A DNA stretch of 64,000 nucleotides from Kibdelosporangium aridum. Lineage in GTDB: Bacteria > Actinomycetota > Actinomycetes > Mycobacteriales > Pseudonocardiaceae. The notes under the pieces were generated by a model that saw nothing but the letters and a program-made list of their open reading frames with translations, ran no database searches and was not told where the DNA came from. The stretch lies in the NCBI RefSeq assembly GCF_900176515.1, contig NZ_FWXV01000002.1, positions 1,612,001 through 1,676,000 of the forward strand, read 5' to 3'. This document shows positions 7,932 through 16,714 of this stretch, one piece after another (the first letter of the stretch is position 1; every line of letters begins with the position of its first letter). The position numbers and the translations under genes were made by a program.

Positions 7932-9071
7932 ATGGCTGATCTCGCACTTCTGACGGGAGCGGCGGCGGGTGACATGCTCGCCACGGTGGTGGCCGGGGCC
8001 GGCGGGGAACTGCTGCACTGGTCCGCCGCGCAGGTGGATCATCAGCCGGGGAAGCGGACCACGGTCAGCTACTCGGCTACTGTCAAATGGCCTGACGGGA
8101 CACGCAACGAGATATTGGGTGCCTCGTCCGGACAACTGCCCGACGGCGTTGTCCGGATCACCGACGGCACGACGGACGTTGGTGTGTGGCGGTTTCCGTT
8201 CGATCCGGACCTGCCTGGGCTGCCGCGCGCCGTTGACCCGGCGCAGGCGCGCATCCTCATCGAAGCCAGTGGCCTGGACGTCGGTGGTGACGTGTCCATT
8301 CACACGAGGGCGTACCGGCCGCGGCGGCGCGCGGTCGTCGAAGTCCGGCTTCCCAACCAGCGCAGGGTCTTCATCAAGGTGGTACGGCCGAAGCTGGCGA
8401 AAGATCTGCATGACCGGCACCGAATCGCCACGACGGCACCGGAGTCCTTGGGGTGGACGGACGACGGTCTTGTCCTGCTGGCCGGTCTGCCCGGCCGGAC
8501 CTTGCGGGAAGAACTGCTGGACTACAAGGGAGTCGACCCGCGCAGCGTGACCGATGCCTTGGACGGCCTGCCGTGGGAGCTCGGGGGCAAGCGGAGACCG
8601 ACATGGGGTCAGAAGGCCGCGCACTACGCCGAAGTCGTCGCCGTCACCGCGCCGCACCTGAGCAAACGTGCCTGGCTGATCGCGGCGAAGGTTCACCACG
8701 AATCACCCGAGGGCCCGGACGTCCCGGTGCACGGGGACTTCTACGAGAGTCAGCTCATCATCCACAATGGACAAGCGAGGCTGCTGGACATCGACACCGC
8801 CGGTCGTGGCGAACGACTCGACGACGCGGCATGCCTGCTGGGACACCTGTCCGTGCTGGCCCAGATCCGCGCGGACCATGCCGCGCACATCACCGACGTC
8901 CAAGATGAGCTGGCCGCACATTTCAGCGAACAGCTTGACCCGCTAGCACTCCATCGGCGGACTGCGGCCGTGGTGCTCTCGCTCGCGACGGGCCCGCATC
9001 GCGTGCAGGAGGAGAACTGGTTGCGCAACACGGAACTTCGCGTCGAGTTGGCCGAGCGCTGGCTTGGATGA
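7932..9071 (+). CDS. Aminoglycoside phosphotransferase-like kinase
   Basis: A 379-residue protein kinase-like (APH/choline kinase) enzyme. The catalytic loop HGDFYESQLIIH and the DFG-like metal site LLDIDTAGRGERLDDAA are present near residues 270-300. The N-terminal part carries the beta strands of the small lobe (RRAVVEVRLPNQRRVFIKVVR, with a likely ATP-binding Lys). Substrate cannot be read from sequence; such enzymes phosphorylate sugars, antibiotics or small alcohols. Starts at 7872 and 7833 are possible; I prefer the ATG at 7932 where homology-like sequence begins. Confidence 0.82.
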   Translation: MADLALLTGAAAGDMLATVVAGAGGELLHWSAAQVDHQPGKRTTVSYSATVKWPDGTRNEILGASSGQLPDGVVRITDGTTDVGVWRFPFDPDLPGLPRAVDPAQARILIEASGLDVGGDVSIHTRAYRPRRRAVVEVRLPNQRRVFIKVVRPKLAKDLHDRHRIATTAPESLGWTDDGLVLLAGLPGRTLREELLDYKGVDPRSVTDALDGLPWELGGKRRPTWGQKAAHYAEVVAVTAPHLSKRAWLIAAKVHHESPEGPDVPVHGDFYESQLIIHNGQARLLDIDTAGRGERLDDAACLLGHLSVLAQIRADHAAHITDVQDELAAHFSEQLDPLALHRRTAAVVLSLATGPHRVQEENWLRNTELRVELAERWLG

Positions 9072-9152
9072 GAAGTCCTTCATGGACATCCACCCGTTCC
9101 TTTCATCTCCGGCCGCCATTGTGGAAGTACAGCCAAGCAAGGAGAGGACACC

Positions 9153-9545
9153 ATGAACAGCAAACGACCGTGGATCATCGCAGGCGTCACCACCTTCGCG
9201 CTGGCAGGCTTCGGTGCGGCAGCGGCCATCGCCGACGACGACGGCGGCAGCACTGTGCGTGATCCGCATCCCGCACCGGTTGTGCAGAAGTTCGACGCAC
9301 CGCTGACGCAGAACGGGGTGTTCGACAACTCGCCTGAGACCGCTGATTCGCCGACGGCGTCGGTCGTCGACTCGGTCGACCCGGCACTCGACACGGCCGA
9401 CTCGCCGGACGACAAGGTCGCCGCGCCGGTCGCGAAGGTCAACAAGGAAGCCAAGGTGACAAAGGTGACCAAGGCGGCGAAGGCGCAGGCGCCCAAGAAG
9501 AAGGCTCCCGTCGACTCGGCTGACTCGGGTGGCAGCGCCGACTGA
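9153..9545 (+). CDS. Small exported Asp/Lys-rich protein
   Basis: A 130-residue protein with an N-terminal signal sequence (KRPWIIAGVTTFALAGFGAAAAIA) and a low-complexity mature part. The middle is Asp/Ser-rich with repeated ADSP and DSVD motifs; the C-terminal third is Lys/Ala-rich (KVTKVTKAAKAQAPKKK) and ends in DSADSGGSAD. A GGAGAGG ribosome site precedes the ATG. No catalytic domain is visible; it may be a cell-wall-associated or DNA/teichoic-acid-binding protein, which is speculation. A terminator follows. Confidence 0.75.
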   Translation: MNSKRPWIIAGVTTFALAGFGAAAAIADDDGGSTVRDPHPAPVVQKFDAPLTQNGVFDNSPETADSPTASVVDSVDPALDTADSPDDKVAAPVAKVNKEAKVTKVTKAAKAQAPKKKAPVDSADSGGSAD

Positions 9546-9561
9546 GTCATCCACAGGGTGC

Positions 9562-9588
9562 GGCCTTCCTCCGGGAGAGGGGAAGGCC
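9562..9588. terminator. Bidirectional hairpin terminator
   Basis: Perfect stem GGCCTTCC/GGAAGGCC with an 11-base loop, lying between convergent genes (9153-9545 plus, 9662-11734 minus). Confidence 0.7.
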
Positions 9589-9661
9589 GTACTCGGATGA
9601 ACGAGCACATGACTTCCTTGACGCTGGCCGGCTTTGGCGGCGCCCCGGCTGGTGTCGTCGC

Positions 9662-11734
9662 CTACCTGGCCAGCCTTGAGTCGCGCTTCGTCACCGGTTC
9701 GACGTGGGATGTCGACGGAGGCTTCGGCGCGTAGGTCAGCAGTCTGGCGGCTTGCCCTGTCCGTGCGTTGGTCTGCCACTTCAGTTGGGCGCCGTGCAGC
9801 GCCGTGACCACCGACTGGATCACCACGAGATATGTCAGCTGCCGGTACACCACTTGCTGCAACGGCAGACCCCACAGCGGGCGCAGCGATTCTCCGTCCA
9901 GGTGCAAGGCGTATCCGGCGCCCGCGGTCTGGATTGCCAGGAACAGCAACCAGATCACGATCGCGTACGGCGCGTCCGCGATGAACATGCCGTACAGCAC
10001 GAACACGTCCATCGCCGGGCCGAGCAACGGCAGCAGCAGCTGGAACGCGAACAGGTAGATCAGGCCGTAGCGGCCCATCCGGCCGGATGGGCCGCTGTCC
10101 CGCCAGCTGGCGCGGTGTTTCCACATCGACTGGAACGTGCCGAATGACCATCGGTAGCGCTGCCGGTACAGCGCACCCAGCGTGGCAGGAACTTCGGTCC
10201 ACGCCCGCGCATCGGGTGTGTACGTGACGCGCCAGCCCGCGCGGGTGATCGCGATTGTCAGGTCGGTGTCTTCGGCAAGGGTCTGCGAGCTGATGCCGCC
10301 GACCGCACGCAGCGCCTCGCGCCGGAAGGCCCCGATCGCGCCGGGCACGGTCGGGATGCACTGCAGTGCGTTCAGGATCTGCCGGTCCAAATTGGACCCG
10401 GCGCAGTACTCGAGGTGCTGCCAGCGGCCAAGCAGACTGCTTCGGTTGGCGACTTTCGTATTCCCGGACACCGCGCCCACAGTCGGGTCGATCATCGGCT
10501 GCACCAGATGGCCGATGGTCTCCGGCTCGAACACCGTGTCCCCGTCGACAAGAATCAGAATGTCGTGTTCCGCGTGCGCGATGCCGGTGTTCAACGCCAC
10601 CGGCTTGCCCGAGTTGCGCTGCCGCACGACCCGGACGCCCGGCAGCCCCAGACCTAGCACTAGGTCGGCCGTGCCGTCGGTCGAACCGTCGTCCACCACG
10701 ATCACTTCGACGTCAGCCGTGTGCGTATTTGCTAGCAATGACTGAACTGTCGCAACGATGTTCGCTGCTTCGTTGTACGCGGGCACGATCACCGACACCG
10801 GCGGCGAGTACCACGGCGGCGGATTCTGCTCCCGTTCCCGCGCGAGGCGTCGTGCCGTGTTCGCCAAGCCGAGCTGCATCAACGCGCGAAGCGCGGCCAG
10901 CAACGCGGCGATGATGATCAACGCGTTCAGCACGAACACGAGCGTGCCGCCGTAGTTCTGGGCCGCGGCCGCGAGATGCCCGGTGATCCTGCTGCCCAGA
11001 CCAGCCTCTTCGTGTGGCCGCGGGACGATCAGCGCCTCGGACATGTTGGCGAACCGGTGCCCACGAGGGGACATTGTGGACAGTAAGCCGTTCACCTCGT
11101 CCACGGTCACGCTGCCGTTGTCGTACATGCCGACTACCGTGCCGCGCCGCGCGATCGCGGAGAGTGCCGAAAGATCGCCCCATGGCAGCGACAACGCGTC
11201 CGTGGTGGGTTCGACGACCAGGTAGCCGTCGCGCCGCAGCGTCCACAGCACCTCGTCGGACGTCTCCGAGAGCTGCCCGAAAAGTCGCGTGTGGACACCA
11301 GCGGCCGCGGCCAGTGCCTGCTGGGCCAGCGAGAGTTCCAGATCACGCTGCCAGCCGGGCAGCTGCGTGACATCGCCAGGTCGCAGCCCGGTGATGCCGA
11401 CGTCGTGTCCTTCGTCGAGCATCCGGCGGACGAGCTCGGGGTGTTCGTTGACCCGCGTTCCCACGACCATGAACGTCGCGTGCGCGTTGTGCCTGCGCAG
11501 TGCGTCCAGGATGCGCGGTGTCCACTTCGGATTAGGTCCGTCCTGGATCACCAGCGCGATCGTGTTGTCCGCGATGTCCACGGTGCCGTCGGCTGGTTCG
11601 GTCGAAGCCGCTGGGGATGTGGTCACGTTGTACGCGTGCATCGTCAACGTTCCCAGCAGCAGGAACACCGCGATGAGCAGGGTGATCCAGTGCGCCCAGG
11701 GGATCCGGCCTACCTGAGATCGGTGACGGGCCAT
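9662..11734 (-). CDS. Fusion of degenerate NodB deacetylase and GT2 glycosyltransferase
   Basis: A 690-residue membrane protein. Residues 15-34 form a transmembrane anchor and ~55-240 have the polysaccharide deacetylase fold, but TFDDGP has become VIQDGP (62-67) and the zinc HxxxH is replaced by GITGLRPGD (~113-121). A second hydrophobic segment (263-288) leads to a processive GT2 domain with VDDGSTDG (347-354), DGD (397-399), AEDTD (487-491) and QRYRW (525-529), followed by about four transmembrane segments. It should polymerise an extracellular beta-linked polysaccharide. The start overlaps a 59-residue membrane protein gene. Confidence 0.9.
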   Translation of the reverse strand: MARHRSQVGRIPWAHWITLLIAVFLLLGTLTMHAYNVTTSPAASTEPADGTVDIADNTIALVIQDGPNPKWTPRILDALRRHNAHATFMVVGTRVNEHPELVRRMLDEGHDVGITGLRPGDVTQLPGWQRDLELSLAQQALAAAAGVHTRLFGQLSETSDEVLWTLRRDGYLVVEPTTDALSLPWGDLSALSAIARRGTVVGMYDNGSVTVDEVNGLLSTMSPRGHRFANMSEALIVPRPHEEAGLGSRITGHLAAAAQNYGGTLVFVLNALIIIAALLAALRALMQLGLANTARRLAREREQNPPPWYSPPVSVIVPAYNEAANIVATVQSLLANTHTADVEVIVVDDGSTDGTADLVLGLGLPGVRVVRQRNSGKPVALNTGIAHAEHDILILVDGDTVFEPETIGHLVQPMIDPTVGAVSGNTKVANRSSLLGRWQHLEYCAGSNLDRQILNALQCIPTVPGAIGAFRREALRAVGGISSQTLAEDTDLTIAITRAGWRVTYTPDARAWTEVPATLGALYRQRYRWSFGTFQSMWKHRASWRDSGPSGRMGRYGLIYLFAFQLLLPLLGPAMDVFVLYGMFIADAPYAIVIWLLFLAIQTAGAGYALHLDGESLRPLWGLPLQQVVYRQLTYLVVIQSVVTALHGAQLKWQTNARTGQAARLLTYAPKPPSTSHVEPVTKRDSRLAR

Positions 11735-11889
11735 GGCGTTGCCGAGTCGTTGTGCACCGAGCCGAACGTGGTCGCGACGATCACGACAGCAATGACAATC
11801 ATGCCGACCGCCAGCAGCCTGCTGGTCAGCCGGACGAACTTACGGCCTCTGCTGGTCGAGGCGAAGACCGGTCTGTCGGCGTCCTGCAT
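11710..11889 (-). CDS. 59-residue single-pass membrane protein upstream of the glycosyltransferase
   Basis: A short gene with a strong ribosome site (GGGGGAG, six bases from ATG). It encodes a basic N-terminus (FASTSRGRKFVRL), one transmembrane helix (LLAVGMIVIAVVIVATTF) and a short outside tail ending PWPVTDLR. Its 3' end overlaps the glycosyltransferase start by 25 bp and its 5' end overlaps the preceding membrane gene by 50 bp, so the three genes look translationally linked. A role as a small subunit or stabiliser of the synthase is inference. Confidence 0.7.
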   Translation of the reverse strand: MQDADRPVFASTSRGRKFVRLTSRLLAVGMIVIAVVIVATTFGSVHNDSATPWPVTDLR

Positions 11890-12331
11890 TATTTTCTCCC
11901 CCAGATAACGATTTTCCGCGTCTCAAGAGACGAATGACCGCGATGCCGATGCCGACGCCGATGGCGGCCGCGAGCCACGGGAACCCGTGAAGGTACGGCG
12001 GCGCGAACTCGGCGACAAGCGCTTTTGTGTTGCCCCACACCGGTTGCCACTGCCACGCGATGCGGATCGTCACCACGATCAGCAAGGCGATCGGGGGCGC
12101 GGGCACGACGACCCAGAGGCCGACCGGCCGGACGAGCGTCGCTGCCACGCCCGTGCCGATGATGACCCACGTCCCGAAGACCCAGCCGGCGCTGCCGTCC
12201 GTGATCAACCCCATACCGACGAAGACAGCGAGCATGGCAATGGCAGCCACCGCTGGTATTTCCACTGGTACACGCGGATGTACCGGTGTATCCCCCACCA
12301 CTGCCGTCCCAATGTCTAGATCGGACTCCAC
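11840..12331 (-). CDS. DUF6542-like membrane protein
   Basis: A 163-residue protein with four hydrophobic segments (AVAAIAMLAVFVGMGLIT, GWVFGTWVIIGTGVAATL, VVVPAPPIALLIVVTI, WLAAAIGVGIGIAVIRLL) and a charged tail. The layout resembles actinobacterial DUF6542 membrane proteins. GTG start; only 42 bp separate it from the divergent LCP gene, so the two promoters overlap. It is first in the operon with the 59-residue protein and the synthase. Confidence 0.72.
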   Translation of the reverse strand: MESDLDIGTAVVGDTPVHPRVPVEIPAVAAIAMLAVFVGMGLITDGSAGWVFGTWVIIGTGVAATLVRPVGLWVVVPAPPIALLIVVTIRIAWQWQPVWGNTKALVAEFAPPYLHGFPWLAAAIGVGIGIAVIRLLRRGKSLSGGENNAGRRQTGLRLDQQRP

Positions 12332-12373
12332 TGAGGATATAGCTCAACGACCCCGTGGCGTAACATCCGGATC

Positions 12374-13531
12374 ATGGGGTGGCTGCGGACCTCCGCGCTC
12401 GTAGTGGTCCGGACCACTTGGATTCTGGTGTCGGTGGCGCTGATGGTGGCCGCGGGCGTGGCCTGGGCCACGTACCAGGACCTCGACGAAGGCGTCCGGC
12501 GGTCCAAGGCGATCGCGCCGGACGCCCCGCGGTCCGTCGATGCGATGAACATCCTGGTGATGGGTCTCACCACACGCCTCGACCTGAACGGCGAACCGCT
12601 GCCGGACGCCGTACTGGCCCAGTTGCAAGCCGGGGAAAGCGATCGTGGCGGGTACAACGCCAACACGCTGATGTTGTTGCACATCCCCAATGACGGTTCA
12701 CAAGCCACCGCGTTGTCCGTGCCACGCGACAATTTTGTTGATTTGCAGGGCATCCCGGGTGGTCCTGTCCGAGGGAAAATCAAAGAGGCCTACGGCAGGG
12801 CGAAGATCGCCGAGGAGACGCGGCTGCGCGCCGAGGGCGTGCAGGACACGCACGAACTGGAGTTCCTCGGCCGGGAAGCGGGCCGTCGCGCGCAGGTCGA
12901 GACCGTGCGGACGTTCCTCGACGTCCCGATCGACCACATCGCCGAAGTCAGCCTGGCCGGGTTCTACTACCTGGCCGGAGCGCTCGGCGGCATCGAGGTC
13001 TGCGTGAACAACGCCACCCACGACCCGATGTCCGGCGCGAACCTGGTGGCCGGGAACCAAACCCTGAACGCTTCCCAAGCGCTTGCCTTCGTACGCCAAC
13101 GGCACGGCTTGAAGAACGGCGACCTGGACCGCACCCGCCGCCAACAGGCCTTCATCGCGGCCGTGATGCACAAGGTGCGCAGCCAGGGCGCCTCGGCACT
13201 GCCCGGCCTCGTCGACGTGGCCAAGCAGAACGTGGTCGTCGACGAGGGCATCGAACTCTTCGACTTCGCGGTGCGCATGTCGAATCTGACCGGCAGCCGG
13301 ATGAGGTACTTGACCCTGCCGATCGAGGACACCCAGACGGTGGACGGCGAAAGCATCAACATCGTCGATACGCAGAAAGTCCGCGCCAAAGTCGCCGAAA
13401 GCCTCACCCCGCAGCCGACGCCGAGAAGGCCGAATAAGCCGGAAACTCCGGCAGCACCAGCGGCGGCCCCGCCGGTCAATCAACCAGCCGTGCCACCACC
13501 ACCACCCACGCCGATCCCATGCGTTGACTGA
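12374..13531 (+). CDS. LytR-CpsA-Psr (LCP) family cell wall ligase
   Basis: A 385-residue membrane-anchored LCP protein. After an N-terminal transmembrane helix (about 8-28) come the LCP landmarks: MNILVMGLTTR, TLMLLHIPNDG, SVPRDNFVD (Arg/Asp of the active site), ALGGIEVCVN and FVRQRHGLKNGDLDRTRRQQ. LCP enzymes transfer glycopolymers such as arabinogalactan or teichoic acids from lipid carriers to peptidoglycan. The C-terminus is Pro/Ala-rich. It is divergent from the polysaccharide synthase operon and close to glfT2, which fits a role in cell wall polymer attachment. Confidence 0.92.
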   Translation: MGWLRTSALVVVRTTWILVSVALMVAAGVAWATYQDLDEGVRRSKAIAPDAPRSVDAMNILVMGLTTRLDLNGEPLPDAVLAQLQAGESDRGGYNANTLMLLHIPNDGSQATALSVPRDNFVDLQGIPGGPVRGKIKEAYGRAKIAEETRLRAEGVQDTHELEFLGREAGRRAQVETVRTFLDVPIDHIAEVSLAGFYYLAGALGGIEVCVNNATHDPMSGANLVAGNQTLNASQALAFVRQRHGLKNGDLDRTRRQQAFIAAVMHKVRSQGASALPGLVDVAKQNVVVDEGIELFDFAVRMSNLTGSRMRYLTLPIEDTQTVDGESINIVDTQKVRAKVAESLTPQPTPRRPNKPETPAAPAAAPPVNQPAVPPPPPTPIPCVD

Positions 13532-13567
13532 AACGGCAATCCCGTAGATCACGGCGACGGTGTCGAC

Positions 13568-14719
13568 TCAGTCGTCCTTTTCCTTGTCTGATTCGCGGTC
13601 GTCACCTTTGCCTTTGTCCGAGCCTTTGCCTGGACCTTTGCGTGATTTCGTTGCGGTCGATTCGGCCGGCCGGTTGCGTTGGGTGGGGGAGACGGTGGTG
13701 TCGGTCCTGTCATCGACCGGAACGACCTGAGGCTGGGTTACGGGCGACCGGGGCGGCTCTGCGACGGGAGCGACTGCACTGGTGGACGAGGGCGGGATAG
13801 CCGCAGGAGGCGTTGTCGTTGGTTGCGCGCCGCCGCCGCTTACCAGTAGCCACGTGGCCCCAGCGAGAACGACAAGCGCGGCAGCGGCTGCGAGGGACCG
13901 CCGCTTCGTTGGCGCGGGAGCGGGAGGCGGCGGTTCCAAGAGCTGAGTGGAGGGACAACGGAGAGCCTCGGCGCACTGCCCGGCGGTCGGACGGCGACGC
14001 GCAGTCAGCGACGTCATCAGCGTCAGCAACCGACGTAAGTCCGCTGGCAGGTCTTCGGGGACGGTCGGCGACCGGTGCAACCGGGCGACCGCTGTCTCGA
14101 TCTCGTTGCCCGGGTACTCCCGTTCCCCGGTAAGGCATTCCAGGAGCACCAAGCCGAGGGCGTAGATGTCGGCGCGACCGTCGACCTCTTCGCCACGGAC
14201 CTGTTCGGGAGCCAGGTACGCCGCCGTTCCGACCAGCATGTCGGCCTGGGTCAGCCGACTCGCCCCGCTGAGCTGGGCCAGGCCGAAATCAGACAGGTAC
14301 ACCGTGCCGTCGCTGTCGATCAGAACGTTGGACGGCTTGACGTCGCGGTGGATCACGCCGTTGTCGTGCACGTATCCGAGGGCGTCGGCGAGCTGAGCGC
14401 CCAGCGCACGGACCTCGGCGACCGACAGTGGCCCTTCGTTGATCCGGGAGCTCAGCGTCTGGCCGTCGACGAGTTGCAGTACGGCGAAAGGCTGCGGCTG
14501 AGTCGTGTCGGCGTCGTAGACCGAGACCAGCCCGGGATGCGACAACGTGGCCAGCGTGCGGACCTCTTTGTCGAAACGACATCGCGCGGTGTCGTCCGCT
14601 TGCGGGCGGAACATCTTGATGGCCACCGAGCGGTGCAGGCGCGTATCCCACGCTCGGTATACGTCGGCCATCCCGCCCGTGCCGAGTAACTCGTCGATCC
14701 TGTAGCGGTCGGCCAACAC
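13568..14719 (-). CDS. PknB-type Ser/Thr protein kinase
   Basis: A 383-residue Hanks kinase. The glycine loop LLGTGGMADVYRAWD (about 11-25), ATP-binding Lys35 (VAIKMF), catalytic loop HRDVKPSNVLID, DFG (YLSDFGLA) and APE (AYLAPEQVRG) are all present. A transmembrane helix (AAAAALVVLAGATWLLV) leads to a short extracytoplasmic tail rich in Pro/Thr and ending in Lys/Asp. I chose the GTG at 14719, six bases after GGAGGA. No PASTA domains are seen. It is convergent with the LCP gene. Confidence 0.93.
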   Translation of the reverse strand: MLADRYRIDELLGTGGMADVYRAWDTRLHRSVAIKMFRPQADDTARCRFDKEVRTLATLSHPGLVSVYDADTTQPQPFAVLQLVDGQTLSSRINEGPLSVAEVRALGAQLADALGYVHDNGVIHRDVKPSNVLIDSDGTVYLSDFGLAQLSGASRLTQADMLVGTAAYLAPEQVRGEEVDGRADIYALGLVLLECLTGEREYPGNEIETAVARLHRSPTVPEDLPADLRRLLTLMTSLTARRRPTAGQCAEALRCPSTQLLEPPPPAPAPTKRRSLAAAAALVVLAGATWLLVSGGGAQPTTTPPAAIPPSSTSAVAPVAEPPRSPVTQPQVVPVDDRTDTTVSPTQRNRPAESTATKSRKGPGKGSDKGKGDDRESDKEKDD

Positions 14720-14787
14720 AGCCACTCCTCCGCCCTGGGGAACAAGCCCATTCGGGATGCCCGGTCGGCGGCGGTCCGAAACGCACG

Positions 14788-14818
14788 AAGGCCGGGCTGG
14801 TGTACCAGCCCGGCCTTT
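14788..14818 (-). terminator. Hairpin terminator downstream of glfT2
   Basis: A 13-bp perfect stem (AAGGCCGGGCTGG with its complement) around a four-base loop, just past the glfT2 stop and before the kinase start. Confidence 0.7.
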
Positions 14819-14830
14819 CACGTGCGGGGA

Positions 14831-16699
14831 TCAGGACTTGAAGAGGCGGTCCCAGTTCTCGCGAGTGGTCAGATCGCCCATCGCGCCACGCCATTCCTCG
14901 CGGGCCAGCGTGCCTTCCTTGGCCAGCCTGGCCAGCAGCTTCGTGCCGCGCTTGGCGAGGTCCACGACCACGTCACGGTCGAAGTTGCGCACCCGGAACG
15001 CGTCCTGCGCGGAGTCCGTGACGATCACGGACTTGAACAGCGACACGTGCCACCACTTGGCGTCACGGGCCATGATCTGCGCGGCACCGCCGTTGCGGCC
15101 GGTCAGGATGTTCAGCACACGCTTGACCATCACGGCCTTGGGCAGCGACGGGTTGCCCGGGTCGTCGATGATCGGCAGTGTCGCGGCGCCGTCGACCTCC
15201 AGGTCGGCCGGCTGCTTGCGGTGGGTGTCCGGGTACTCGTTGCGCAGCTTGCGGATCTCCGCCGCCGCGGCCACACCGCCGTCAGTCAGCACCGACGGGC
15301 CGGTGAGGAAGTCCTCAAGGGCCTTCAGCAGGGTCGCGGCCATGCCGTACTGCATCGACACGAGGTACTCGGCCATCTGCTTGGCCAGGACCTTCGCCGC
15401 GGCCTTGCCGTCGAAGCCGTCGAAGTGCAGCGCGGAGGTGATCAGCGAGTTCCGCAGGCTGAAGTACCGGGCCCAGTCGTCCCAGTCCTTCCACGCGAAG
15501 TCGGCGTGCCACACGGCCGCACCGGGCAGGGTCACGGTCGCGAAGCCGTTACGGCCCGCGCGCGTGCCGTACTCGATGTCGTCCCACTGGAAGAACAGCG
15601 GCAACGGCAGACCGCAGCGCTCGATGACCTCGGCCGGGATCAGGCAGGACCACCACGCGTTGTAGCCCGCGGTCACGCGCCGGTGCGGCAGCTTCTTGGT
15701 CAGGTCCACGTTGTGCAGCGCGCCCGCGACCGGCACACCCGGCCGCAGCAGCGCGAGGTCCGTGGTCTCCGCGCCGATGTGCAGGCGGTTCGGGTGGTAC
15801 AGGTACAGCATCTGGCCGCCGACGATGACCGGGTCGGTCGCGTTGTTGGCGAACGACGCCATACGCAGGACCGTCTCCGGCTCGAGCAGCACGTCGTCGT
15901 CCATCAGCAGGACGTTGGCGTGCTTGCCGCCGACGCCGCTGATCTCGAACATGCCGCGGGTGAAGCCGCCAGCGCCGCCGAGGTTGGGCTGACGCAGGTA
16001 GCGCAGCTTGCCGTGGAACAGCTCGACGACCTTGTCGAAGCCCTCACGGCTCTGCACGGTGTCGTTGCCCTGGTCGACCACGTACACGTGCTCGAGCGCG
16101 GCCAGCAGTTCGGTGTCCTCACCGAGCGCGCGCATGGTGTTCAGGCAGTCGTCGGCACGGTTGAACGTGCAGATGACCACCGAGGTCAGCCGGTCGCGCA
16201 GCGGCTCGCCGATCACCCAGCGGACGTCCTCGATCGTCAGCTCTTCCGCCGTGGTCACGGCCTCGATCCAGATCGAGCCGCCGTCCATGAACCGGTCCAG
16301 CGTGACCTTCAGCCGGACTTCCTGCTCGGCGGGCGTGGCCACCTCGGCGGTGGACAGGATCCGCGGCTCGCCCTCGGCGTCCGACGCGTGGATCTCCAGC
16401 CTGCCGGAACCACGGACGCGGAACACCGCCTCCAGTTCGCGGATCTGCGTCCACCGCTGCAGGTAGCTGGCGGGCAGCCGGCCGAAGTACGTGTTCGTGG
16501 TCAGCCGGGCGTCCGGCTCGACGACAACGCGGTGCCGTTCCGGCCGGACGGCGCCGTACGTTCCGAGCGAGTACAGCTCGTTGGGGGCCTGCGGGCTGGG
16601 TGAGGCGAACAGGATTCGCTGAACCACGCCGCGGATGCTCGATTGGGAGCCGCCTGTTTTCTGGGGCTTGGCCACCTTCTGCTCCTGCTGGGTCGGCAT
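14831..16699 (-). CDS. glfT2: Galactofuranosyltransferase GlfT2
   Basis: A 622-residue GT2-family enzyme closely resembling mycobacterial GlfT2, which polymerises the galactan of arabinogalactan from UDP-galactofuranose. An N-terminal beta domain (about 40-160) precedes the GT-A domain. The metal-binding DDD is at 267-269, the catalytic WDDIE at 372-376 and the conserved WHADF histidine at about 398. Length matches the family. It overlaps no gene, but the large membrane protein upstream ends only 15 bp away, suggesting an operon. It supports an organism with an arabinogalactan wall. Confidence 0.95.
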   Translation of the reverse strand: MPTQQEQKVAKPQKTGGSQSSIRGVVQRILFASPSPQAPNELYSLGTYGAVRPERHRVVVEPDARLTTNTYFGRLPASYLQRWTQIRELEAVFRVRGSGRLEIHASDAEGEPRILSTAEVATPAEQEVRLKVTLDRFMDGGSIWIEAVTTAEELTIEDVRWVIGEPLRDRLTSVVICTFNRADDCLNTMRALGEDTELLAALEHVYVVDQGNDTVQSREGFDKVVELFHGKLRYLRQPNLGGAGGFTRGMFEISGVGGKHANVLLMDDDVLLEPETVLRMASFANNATDPVIVGGQMLYLYHPNRLHIGAETTDLALLRPGVPVAGALHNVDLTKKLPHRRVTAGYNAWWSCLIPAEVIERCGLPLPLFFQWDDIEYGTRAGRNGFATVTLPGAAVWHADFAWKDWDDWARYFSLRNSLITSALHFDGFDGKAAAKVLAKQMAEYLVSMQYGMAATLLKALEDFLTGPSVLTDGGVAAAAEIRKLRNEYPDTHRKQPADLEVDGAATLPIIDDPGNPSLPKAVMVKRVLNILTGRNGGAAQIMARDAKWWHVSLFKSVIVTDSAQDAFRVRNFDRDVVVDLAKRGTKLLARLAKEGTLAREEWRGAMGDLTTRENWDRLFKS

Positions 16700-16714
16700 G
16701 CGGTTTCCTGCTCC

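Noticed and set aside
9547-9555. Isolated TCATCCACA nonamer
   Set aside because: Single match next to a terminator; not clustered.
14822-16603. Long open frame opposite glfT2
   Set aside because: Arg/His/Val-rich shadow of a clear GT2 gene; no domain and no ribosome site.
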